The position numbers and the translations under genes are program-made. 64,000 bases of DNA from Mycobacterium gordonae (GTDB taxonomy: Bacteria > Actinomycetota > Actinomycetes > Mycobacteriales > Mycobacteriaceae). The notes beneath the pieces were generated by a model. That model ran no database searches, was not told where the DNA came from, and saw nothing but the letters and a program-made list of their open reading frames with translations. Shown one piece after another: positions 17,641 through 24,782 of the stretch (its first letter is position 1; the number at the start of each line of letters is the position of its first letter). The stretch is from contig NZ_CP070973.1 in the NCBI RefSeq assembly GCF_017086405.1, positions 372,001 through 436,000 on the forward strand. The letters run 5' to 3'.

Positions 17641-17733
17641 GTGCGCCCGACGGTTCTGCCGGGCATTCGCTTCTCTCGGTGGTGGATGTGACGACACCCC
17701 CGTGTGTCTCGGCTGTGAGGAGGTGAGGGACCG

Positions 17734-17811
17734 ATGAGCGCTAGTCCAGGCGATAGTCCGTATGCGAAATCCATCCTGTCCCGATCCGGCTCCGGCACTC
17801 CGGCTTGCTGA
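17734..17811 (+). CDS. 25-codon small ORF between the M-box and the transporter
   Basis: An ATG at 17734 is preceded by gaggaggtgag, the strongest Shine-Dalgarno match in this region, with 8-12 bases spacing. The peptide begins MSASPGDSPYAKS, is rich in Ser, Gly and Pro, and ends in Cys before TGA at 17809. It resembles no family I know. The position, directly after a riboswitch and before a transporter, suggests a leader peptide or a small functional protein. It is too short to judge by codon use; the ribosome-binding site is the main evidence. Confidence 0.55.
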   Translation: MSASPGDSPYAKSILSRSGSGTPAC

Positions 17812-17870
17812 TGCCATGCCGCGCTGATTGACGCGAGCCGGTCGGGCCTGCCCTCATCAGGAGCAGAGCA

Positions 17871-18002
17871 ATGACCACCATCACCTTTGCTATTCGGCGC
17901 TGGGTCAACACCTTGACGGCCTCGTTGCAGATGACCGCGCAAGAACGAGCCGACACCTACGTGGCGCGAAGCCCCGTCGCGGTGCTGGGTGCCGGCGCAT
18001 GA
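17871..18002 (+). CDS. 43-residue small protein coupled to the NRAMP transporter
   Basis: An ORF of 43 codons with AGGAG 8 bases before the ATG at 17871. Its TGA overlaps the ATG of the transporter gene (ATGA at 17999-18002), the usual sign of translational coupling. The peptide begins MTTITFAIRRWVNTLTASLQ and ends AVLGAGA. It has a basic, amphipathic N-terminal half (Arg9, Arg10, Trp11), which could lie on the membrane. The transporter has no strong ribosome-binding site of its own, so translation of this ORF probably delivers ribosomes to it. A regulatory or accessory subunit of the transporter is also possible. Confidence 0.65.
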   Translation: MTTITFAIRRWVNTLTASLQMTAQERADTYVARSPVAVLGAGA

Positions 18003-19651
18003 CCTCGATCTCCGCCCCCCGTTCGATGCTGCCGACGGTGCCGGAGGCGGCGGTGCTGGACTGCGCGCACACCGGTGACATCGTCGGCGCCTTCGGCCGC
18101 ATTGGGCGAGATGGCGACCTCAGCGGCCGATGGCGGAGGTTGCGTACCCTGCTGGTGATCAGCGGCCCCGGCCTGATCGCGATGGTCGGCGACAACGACG
18201 CCGGTGGCGTCGCGACCTACGCCCAGGCCGGCCAGAACTACGGGATGGCCCTGCTGTGGACGCTGGCCCTGATGGTTCCGGTGTTGTACGTCAACCAGGA
18301 GATGGCGTTGCGGCTGGGCGTGGTCACCCGAGTCGGCCACGCGCGGTTGATCTTTCAGCGGTTCGGCAAGTTCTGGGGCGCCTTCAGCGTCGGTGATCTG
18401 TTGCTGCTCAACGCGTTGACGATCGTGACCGAGTTCATCGGGGTGTCCATGGCGCTGGGGTTCCTCGGTTGTCCCAGGATCGTCGCGATCCCGGCGGCCG
18501 CTGTTCTGCTGTTCGCGGTGGTGGCCGGCGGCTCGTTCCGCCGCTGGGAGGCGCTGATGTTCCTGCTGATCGCGGTGAACGTGGTGATCATCCCGATGGC
18601 GCTGCTCGTCCGCCCCACCTGGACCGCAACGGTCGGTGGGCTGATGCCGCAAATTCCGGGTGGCCTGAATTCCACGGTGCTGCTGTTGGTCGTTGCGATC
18701 GTGGGCACCACCGTGGCGCCGTGGCAGCTGTACTTCCAGCAGTCCAACGTCGTGGACAAGCGCATCACGACTCGCTGGATCCCTTATGCGCGAGCCGATC
18801 TCGCGTTGGGCATCGTCGTCGTCGTGATTGGTGCGACGGCCCTGATGGCGGTGACCGCGTTCGGTTTGGCGGGAACCGTCGATGCCGGCAACTTCACCGA
18901 CGCGGGTGCGGTGGCCGCTGGTCTGGCCACGCACGCCGGGCGCACCGTCGGAGTCCTGTTCGCGATCATTTTGCTCGACGCATCGCTGATCGGGGCCAAC
19001 GCGATCGGACTGGCCACCACTTACGCCGTCGGTGACGCACTGGGCAAGCGGCATTCGTTGCATTGGAAGATCTCCGAGGCGCCCTGGTTCTACGGCGGCT
19101 ATGCGCTGCTCCTGGCGGTGTCAGCGGCTGTCGCGTTCAGCCCCGACCACGTGCTGGGCTTGATCACGCAAGGAGTGCAGGCCCTGGCGGGGGTGGTACT
19201 GCCGTCGGCCACTGTATTCCTGGTATTGCTCTGCAACGATCGAAAGCTGCTCGGGCCGTGGTCGAACACCCTGCGGCAGAACGTCGTTGCGTGGACGATC
19301 GTGTGGACTTTGGTGCTGCTGTCGCTGGCCTTGACGGCGGCTACCCTGTTTCCGCAGCTGTCGACGAGGACCATCGGAATAGGGTTGGCGGTCGGGGTGC
19401 TGATCGGCATCGTAGGCGGTGCGGCCGCGGTCTGCACGGGTCGTCGGAACCCCGATGCGCCCCTGACGCGCGCCGAGCGACGTGCCGTCCGCGAACGGGA
19501 TCTCGCCGACTGGAACACGCCGAATATCGCTGCGCTGCAACGCCCGGCGATGTCGTCGACCCGGCGGGCGGGCCTTTTCACGCTTCGCGCCTATCTGGTG
19601 GTGGCGGTCGTGCTGGTGGTGGTGAAGATCGTCCAGACCGGGATGGCCTGA
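17999..19651 (+). CDS. NRAMP-family transporter, probable Mg2+ transporter (NRMT type)
   Basis: A 550-residue membrane protein with about eleven hydrophobic segments of the SLC11/NRAMP fold. In canonical Mn2+/Fe2+ transporters TM1 has DPGN and TM6 has a Met-Pro-His metal motif. Here TM1 reads GDNDAGGVAT (D67-A-G-G70) and TM6 reads TTVAPWQLYF (A240-P-W), so the soft methionine ligand is replaced by alanine. Loss of this methionine was reported for the NRAMP-related magnesium transporters (NRMT). The M-box Mg2+ riboswitch upstream supports the same conclusion. The start at 17999 overlaps the small ORF stop. The C-terminal tail has a cytosolic stretch (RNPDAPLTRAERRAV) before a last membrane segment. 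Confidence 0.85.
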   Translation: MTSISAPRSMLPTVPEAAVLDCAHTGDIVGAFGRIGRDGDLSGRWRRLRTLLVISGPGLIAMVGDNDAGGVATYAQAGQNYGMALLWTLALMVPVLYVNQEMALRLGVVTRVGHARLIFQRFGKFWGAFSVGDLLLLNALTIVTEFIGVSMALGFLGCPRIVAIPAAAVLLFAVVAGGSFRRWEALMFLLIAVNVVIIPMALLVRPTWTATVGGLMPQIPGGLNSTVLLLVVAIVGTTVAPWQLYFQQSNVVDKRITTRWIPYARADLALGIVVVVIGATALMAVTAFGLAGTVDAGNFTDAGAVAAGLATHAGRTVGVLFAIILLDASLIGANAIGLATTYAVGDALGKRHSLHWKISEAPWFYGGYALLLAVSAAVAFSPDHVLGLITQGVQALAGVVLPSATVFLVLLCNDRKLLGPWSNTLRQNVVAWTIVWTLVLLSLALTAATLFPQLSTRTIGIGLAVGVLIGIVGGAAAVCTGRRNPDAPLTRAERRAVRERDLADWNTPNIAALQRPAMSSTRRAGLFTLRAYLVVAVVLVVVKIVQTGMA

Positions 19652-19767
19652 CCGGTGTGCCCGGGACGCCAGAAGGATGCCGAGTAGCTCCCGGTGAGGT
19701 ATTTCTCGATCAGCGTCGTCGTAGGTTGCGGCGCTTGCCGCATGGTCCGCCAGACCGCGGTGTCGCG

Positions 19768-20256
19768 TCATGACATGCGCGGAAGACTTCCCCAGGTGAC
19801 TCCCCAGGTCGCGATCTTCGAGTTCACGAACTTGGGGTGCTCGAAGCCTTCGAGGCTCGATGTGGCCGTTCCGCTGGCCATGTAGGAGCCGGGCTTGAGC
19901 GCGATCAGCTGGTCGTCGTTAGGGAAGTCCACAGCGTAGGAGCCGCCGTTTTGCACGTCAATCACTGCTGAGTAGTCGCGTCGAAAAACCTCTTCCGCTC
20001 CTCCGCTTTGGGTTCCGTAGCCGACTTGTATATGAAATTCCAGAGTGATGGGCGCGCTCGCGAGGTTGGTTTGGCAGCCCGTCGCGTTCATTCGGCTGGC
20101 CGCGTATTTGGTGCCGCCGACGTCATAGCTGAAAGGCTGGTCGACGGAGAACTGGCACCTGACGAAAACGACGTCAGCGGCCGCCGTTGTTGCTGTGGCC
20201 GCAACACCGATTGTCGCTGCGACGACCACCGCGGCCCAACCGGGAATGGCGTACAC
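19768..20256 (-). CDS. Hypothetical secreted protein
   Basis: A 162-residue protein from a GTG at 20256, chosen because GGAAGG lies at the right distance upstream; a TTG at 20280 is the alternative. Residues 1 to about 28 form a signal peptide with a hydrophobic Ala/Val core (GWAAVVVAATIGVAATATTAAA) and a likely AxA cleavage site. The mature part is beta-rich with two cysteines (VRCQFSV and ATGCQTN), which could form a disulfide. No family recognised. Base composition is lower in GC than neighbouring genes. Next to another exported protein gene on the same strand. Confidence 0.65.
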   Translation of the reverse strand: MYAIPGWAAVVVAATIGVAATATTAAADVVFVRCQFSVDQPFSYDVGGTKYAASRMNATGCQTNLASAPITLEFHIQVGYGTQSGGAEEVFRRDYSAVIDVQNGGSYAVDFPNDDQLIALKPGSYMASGTATSSLEGFEHPKFVNSKIATWGVTWGSLPRMS

Positions 20257-20344
20257 GAGTGTCCTTCCGGGTGTTGGCAATGACGGTAGCGCCGGCGGCG
20301 CGGTTGTCGACGGTCGTGACGGGCCCGGTCACCGCCCGTTTGGC

Positions 20345-20815
20345 TCAAGGGCAGGTCAGAGCGATGCGGAAGGGCGTGTTGTCTACCGGTTCGTCGCCAT
20401 TCTTGATGCCTCGGGACGTGCCGGAGATGGTGTAGTTTTTCCCGTCTTTGCTGACCGTGGCGTCACCATTTTCCGGCGGATCCATCACGTAAAGGGTGGT
20501 GTAGTTGCCGACGTTCTGCATGATCACCATTTTGGCTTTGGGCGAATCGGCATTCCCGGTCAGCGTGACTTTCACCGCGTTCGGCTCTTTCCCGATTACA
20601 ATCACGGTCTCACCGTCATCGAAAGCGGTGCAAGCGATTTGGCCGTCCACTTGGTGCTCTTGAGCGTCGACGGTGACCTTCGCGTCATTAGTCGGTGCCA
20701 ATGCCCCGCCACTGTAGTTGACGGTGGGCCGATGAATGGCGGGCGAGCCATTATCGTGGGTACATCCGGTCAGGCTCGAGGACACCAGGACCGCGGCAGC
20801 GAAAGCTGCGGACAT
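20345..20815 (-). CDS. LpqH-like (19-kDa antigen family) lipoprotein
   Basis: A 156-residue lipoprotein. The signal sequence MSAAFAAAVLVSSSLTGC ends in the lipobox L-T-G-C with the acylated Cys at 18. The mature domain follows the 19-kDa antigen pattern: AKVTVDAQEHQVDGQIACTA, then a beta-rich middle, then DGKNYTISGTSRG and a terminal PFRIALTCP with a conserved second Cys. In M. tuberculosis LpqH is a surface TLR2 agonist. The ATG at 20815 places the signal peptide correctly; longer upstream reading is rejected. This is a paralogue, and LpqH itself is encoded elsewhere in mycobacteria. Confidence 0.75.
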   Translation of the reverse strand: MSAAFAAAVLVSSSLTGCTHDNGSPAIHRPTVNYSGGALAPTNDAKVTVDAQEHQVDGQIACTAFDDGETVIVIGKEPNAVKVTLTGNADSPKAKMVIMQNVGNYTTLYVMDPPENGDATVSKDGKNYTISGTSRGIKNGDEPVDNTPFRIALTCP

Positions 20816-20990
20816 GGGGTCGAGACGGTGTCGGTGGGCGGTGAGCGGCGGTAGGTGCCGCCCAGTTCGCCGGGCACCACCGGTACCGCATCGGGGTAGA
20901 CGAGCACCTCCACCGGGCGTCGACTGGGCGACCGGTGGTTCAAAAGTGTTTACCTGTCCAATGTTTCGCAAGCTGTGTGCAGACCGGCGG

Positions 20991-21746
20991 TCAGGCGACC
21001 ACGTCGATCGGATCGCCGATGTTCACCTGGTTGAAGTACCAGGCGGCGTTGTCCGGGCTCAGGTTGATGCAGCCGTGGCTGACGTTGGCATAGCCCTGGG
21101 AATTCACCGACCACGGCGCCGAATGCACGTATACGCCACTCGATGTGACGCGTACCGCGTACTGGGCGGTGATCAGGTAGCCGTCGGAAGAGTTCAGCGG
21201 GATGCCGATGGTGCGCGAGTCCATCACGACGGAGCGCTCCTTGGACATCGCACTGAAGTTTCCGATCGGCGTGGGGCGGCTCGGCTTACCCATCGAGGCC
21301 GGCATGGTGCGCAGCACTTCGCCATTGCGGCTGACGGTGAAGGTGTGTGCGGAGATGCTTGCCACACCGAGCAATTCGTCGCCGGTTTCGAAGCCCTCGG
21401 TCAGCTCCTGCACTCCTACCGAGATGTGGCTGTGCGCGGGCCAGTAGCGGTCTGGCACCCACTGCACGATATTGCCGTCCAGCCACTGGTAGCGGCCGGT
21501 GAGGTTGCCCGGCGAGCCGATGTGGATGGACCGCTCCGCGGCGCGGTGGTCGAGCACCGGCGCTGTGAACGTCACCTCCACCGGAGCTCCCACTCCGACC
21601 ACGGCACCGTTCGACGGGAAGATCGAGGCCACCCCGGGTACGGGGTGGGGGACCGGGACGGCGCCGGTCGCGGGGCTGCCCGACCCGGCCACGGCCATCG
21701 TCGCGCTCGCCACCAGAACAAACAGATAACGAACCGCTCGACGCAT
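20991..21746 (-). CDS. ldtA: L,D-transpeptidase (LdtMt1/LdtA orthologue)
   Basis: A 251-residue YkuD-type L,D-transpeptidase, the same length as Rv0116c. An N-terminal signal/anchor (VRYLFVLVASATMAVAGSGS) precedes an Ig-like domain and the catalytic domain. The active-site block SHGCINLSPDN places the nucleophile at Cys226, with the conserved HSAPWS upstream. It makes 3-3 (mDAP-mDAP) cross-links in peptidoglycan outside the membrane and is the target of carbapenems. The ATG at 21746 is selected over one at 21782 because it starts the MRRxVRYL signal peptide. It is divergent from oxyS, as in M. tuberculosis. Confidence 0.95.
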   Translation of the reverse strand: MRRAVRYLFVLVASATMAVAGSGSPATGAVPVPHPVPGVASIFPSNGAVVGVGAPVEVTFTAPVLDHRAAERSIHIGSPGNLTGRYQWLDGNIVQWVPDRYWPAHSHISVGVQELTEGFETGDELLGVASISAHTFTVSRNGEVLRTMPASMGKPSRPTPIGNFSAMSKERSVVMDSRTIGIPLNSSDGYLITAQYAVRVTSSGVYVHSAPWSVNSQGYANVSHGCINLSPDNAAWYFNQVNIGDPIDVVA

Positions 21747-21927
21747 GGCCTTCACCCTTCGGGACGGTGCGATAAACACCACTGCAGTCTAGTGGGTAAC
21801 CGGCGGGCGGGGGCCATAGCAAACAATTTCGACGTAGCCGAGGTGGCGCGACCGCACGGGATTGGCCTGCCTGAGATCCACGCGTTAGCCTCAGCGGGTC
21901 GCGGCCCACGGCCCCCAGGAGGTGCGG

Positions 21928-22863
21928 GTGCTCTTTCGTCAGTTGGAGTACTTCGTCGCGGTCGCCCAGGAGCGCCATTTCGCCCGCGCCGCCGAGAAAT
22001 GTTACGTCTCGCAGCCCGCGCTCTCGGCGGCCATCGCCAAGCTGGAACGGGAGCTCAACGTCACGTTGATCAACCGCGGGCACAGCTTCGAAGGCCTGAC
22101 GCCCGAGGGGGAGCGGTTGGTGGTGTGGGCCAAGCGAATTCTGGCCGAGCACGACGCGTTCAAGGCCGAAGTGCACGCCGTACAGTCCGGAATCACCGGG
22201 ACGCTGCGGCTCGGCACCGTGCCGAGCGCCTCGACCACGGCGTCGCTGGTGCTGTCGGCGTTTTGCTCGGCTCACCCCTTGGCAAAGGTGCAGATCTGCT
22301 CACGACTGGCCTCGACCGAGCTTTACCGGCGATTGCACGACTTCGAACTCGACGCCGTCATCGCGCACCCGACGGACGCCAAGGACAGCCAGGACGTGGC
22401 GCTGGTGCCGCTCTACGAGGAGCAGTATGTGCTGCTGGCGCGGTCGGAGATGCTGCCGCCGGGTGCGTCCACGCTGCGCTGGCCGGACGCCGCACAACTG
22501 CCATTGGCACTGCTCACGCCGGACATGCGTGATCGCCAGGTCATCGACGCCGCCTTCGCCGGCCATCAGGTCACTGTCCACCCGCAAGTCGAAACAGATT
22601 CCGTCGCTTCGTTGTTCGCGCAAGTCGCGAACGGCAACTGGGCGACCATCGTGCCGCACACGTGGCTGTGGATGACCCCGGCGCGGGGTGACATCCGGGT
22701 GGTCGAACTGCTCGACCCGTCCCCGAAGGCACTGATCGGCTTGGCCACCAACGCATCCGGGCCAGGATCCCCGGTGGCGCGTGCGCTGGTAGCCTCGGCG
22801 CAGCACCTCGGCCTCGACGAGTTCTTCGCCGTGCAGCTGCGCAACCTGGCCCGGGCGCGCTAA
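21928..22863 (+). CDS. oxyS: LysR-family regulator OxyS
   Basis: A 311-residue LysR regulator matching Rv0117 in order and sequence. The N-terminal helix-turn-helix is FRQLEYFVAVAQERHFARAA with CYVSQPALSAAIAKLE, followed by the periplasmic-binding-like effector domain. The GTG at 21928 is preferred because AGGAGG lies 5 bases upstream; the GTG at 21922 overlaps the ribosome-binding site. OxyS has been linked to regulation of the catalase katG in mycobacteria. Here it is convergent with oxcA (the stops overlap by 4 bases), so regulation of the oxalate genes is also possible. Confidence 0.93.
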   Translation: MLFRQLEYFVAVAQERHFARAAEKCYVSQPALSAAIAKLERELNVTLINRGHSFEGLTPEGERLVVWAKRILAEHDAFKAEVHAVQSGITGTLRLGTVPSASTTASLVLSAFCSAHPLAKVQICSRLASTELYRRLHDFELDAVIAHPTDAKDSQDVALVPLYEEQYVLLARSEMLPPGASTLRWPDAAQLPLALLTPDMRDRQVIDAAFAGHQVTVHPQVETDSVASLFAQVANGNWATIVPHTWLWMTPARGDIRVVELLDPSPKALIGLATNASGPGSPVARALVASAQHLGLDEFFAVQLRNLARAR

Positions 22864-24545
22864 TTTCTTGCGGCGCTCTTGGGGTTGAGACTGGCCAGAT
22901 GCCCGCTCTCGACGCCGGCGGCGGGGTCGAGCTGGCAGTCGATCAAGGCAGGTCCGCCGGACACCAGCGACTCGGTAAGCGCCGCCTCCACATCGGCTGG
23001 CGTGCTCACGTGGTATCCCTTGCCGCCGAACGCTTCTGCGAGCAGTTCGTGCCGGGCGCCCGAGTTGAGCACCGTAGGCGCCGGGTCGGCGCCGGCCGCC
23101 GATTCGTCGCCCCGATAGACGCCGCCGTTGTTGAGGACGACGACGGTGATTGGCAGCCGGTACCTGCAGATCGTCTCGATTTCCATGCCGCTGAAGCCGA
23201 ATGCGCTGTCACCTTCGATGGCGACCACCGGCCGGCCGGTCTCGACCGCGGCGGCGATCGCGTAGCCCATCCCGATCCCCATCACGCCCCACGTTCCGGT
23301 GTCCAGCCGGTGACGCGGCAGTTCCATGTCGATGATGTTGCGAGCCAGGTCCAGTGCATTGGCGCCCTCGTTGACCACGTACACATCGGGGTTGCGCTGC
23401 AGCACAACACGAATAGCGCCGAGCGCATTGTAAAACCGCATCGGGTGCGGATTCTCGGCCAGCCGCTCGGCCATCTTGGCGTCGTTGCGGGACTTGCGCT
23501 CGGCGAGTTCGGCGGTCCACGGCTGCGGCGCGCGGACCGGACGGGTCGCCAGGCCGTCCAGTAGTGCCGACATCACCGAACCGATGTCACCCGCCAGCGG
23601 CGCCTCGATCGGCTGGTTGCTGTCGAATTCCGAGGCCGCGATGTCCACCTGGATGAACGTGCGGTCGGCTGACCATTGCGGGGACTCACCATGTCCCAGC
23701 AGCCAATTGAGTCGCGCTCCGACCAACAGCACCACATCGGCACGGGCGATCGCCAGGGAGCGGGCGGCCGCGGCCGATTGCGGGTGCGAGTCCGGCAACA
23801 GGCCCTTGGCCATGGACATCGGCAGGTAGGGCACCCCGGTGCTCTCCACGAACTCCCGGATCAGGTTGTCGGCCTGCGCATAAGCTGCGCCCTTGCCCAA
23901 CACGATCAGCGGGCGCCGGGCCCGGGCCAGGATTTCGAGGGCCCGATCAACCGCGTCAGATGCCGGCAGTTGACGCGGTGCGGGGTCGACGACGCGCCAG
24001 ATCGAGGCGGCGGCCACCGAAGCGTCCAGCGCCTGGCCCAGCACCTCACCCGGGATGTCCAGGTAGACACCGCCCGGCCGACCGGATGTCGCGGTACGGA
24101 TCGCCCGTGCGATGCCGCGCCCGACATCCTCGGCGCGCGCGATCCGGTAGGCCGCCTTGGCGAACGGTCGCGCGGCGTTCAGCTGGTCGATGTCCTGGTA
24201 ATCACCGCGCTGCAGATCCACCACCGCCCGACCGCTGGATCCGGAGATCTGGATCATCGGGAAGCAGTTGGTGGTGGCGTTCGCCAGCGCGGGCAGGCCG
24301 TTGAGGAATCCGGGGCCCGAGGTCGTCAGGCATACGCCGGGCCGCCGGGTCAGAAATCCGGCGGCGGCCGCGGCGTTACCGGCGGAGCCCTCGTGTCGGA
24401 AGCCGATGTAGCGGATTCCCGCGTGCTGGGCGGTGCGCGCCAGGTCGGTAATGGGAATGCCCACGACCCCGTAGATGGTGTCCATGTCGTTGGCCTTCAG
24501 CGCGTCCACCACCAGGTGGAAGCCGTCGGTCAGCGGTTCGGTCAT
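22860..24545 (-). CDS. oxcA: Oxalyl-CoA decarboxylase (thiamine-diphosphate enzyme)
   Basis: A 561-residue ThDP enzyme converting oxalyl-CoA to formyl-CoA and CO2. The N-terminal pyrimidine-binding domain has the activating Glu in GFRHEGSAGNAAAAAG. The central domain has VLLVGARLNWLLGHG. The ThDP motif is GDSAFGFSGMEIET followed by NNGGVYRGDE. Length and order match Rv0118c. It pairs with the divergent ligase gene fadD7, which may form oxalyl-CoA. Upstream lies a triple 19-bp direct repeat. Related branches cleave 2-hydroxyacyl-CoA, but the context favours oxalate. Confidence 0.92.
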   Translation of the reverse strand: MTEPLTDGFHLVVDALKANDMDTIYGVVGIPITDLARTAQHAGIRYIGFRHEGSAGNAAAAAGFLTRRPGVCLTTSGPGFLNGLPALANATTNCFPMIQISGSSGRAVVDLQRGDYQDIDQLNAARPFAKAAYRIARAEDVGRGIARAIRTATSGRPGGVYLDIPGEVLGQALDASVAAASIWRVVDPAPRQLPASDAVDRALEILARARRPLIVLGKGAAYAQADNLIREFVESTGVPYLPMSMAKGLLPDSHPQSAAAARSLAIARADVVLLVGARLNWLLGHGESPQWSADRTFIQVDIAASEFDSNQPIEAPLAGDIGSVMSALLDGLATRPVRAPQPWTAELAERKSRNDAKMAERLAENPHPMRFYNALGAIRVVLQRNPDVYVVNEGANALDLARNIIDMELPRHRLDTGTWGVMGIGMGYAIAAAVETGRPVVAIEGDSAFGFSGMEIETICRYRLPITVVVLNNGGVYRGDESAAGADPAPTVLNSGARHELLAEAFGGKGYHVSTPADVEAALTESLVSGGPALIDCQLDPAAGVESGHLASLNPKSAARN

Positions 24546-24571
24546 GGCGGCCGCCCCTCTCTTGGCTCATG

Positions 24572-24628
24572 TCTTTCTGTTGGCCACTGTTCTTTCTGTT
24601 GGCCACTGTTCTTTCTGTTGGCCACTGT
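24572..24628. repeat. Three perfect 19-bp direct repeats in the oxcA/fadD7 intergenic region
   Basis: The unit tctttctgttggccactgt occurs at 24572, 24591 and 24610 without any change, ending 27 bases before the oxcA start on the opposite strand. It is pyrimidine-rich and of lower GC than the surroundings. The position is where the oxcA promoter or 5' leader should be. It could be a cooperative regulator-binding array or a short VNTR that changes promoter spacing. Another 154 bases without recognised signals separate it from fadD7. Confidence 0.9.
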
Positions 24629-24782
24629 CAGGCCCTCACTGTCGTCCGGTTTTGCCGCCGTGTCCAAGACCCCGTCGCTATCCGATGATTAATGCTGTCT
24701 ATCGACCGTTAGCGGTTCGGTATTGGACAGGAGTAGCCGGCACCGGCAGGGTTCTCACCAAGGCCGGACAAAGGAGCGTCTG

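Noticed and set aside
16743..17942. Long (399-codon) version of the O-methyltransferase
   Set aside because: The extra N-terminal part runs antisense through the M-box and small ORFs; the conserved domain starts with the ATG at 17399.
17828..18000. N-terminal extension of the NRAMP protein from a TTG-type start at 17828
   Set aside because: It overlaps the better supported 43-codon ORF and has no hydrophobic or conserved character; the ATG at 17999 lies in a classical coupled junction.
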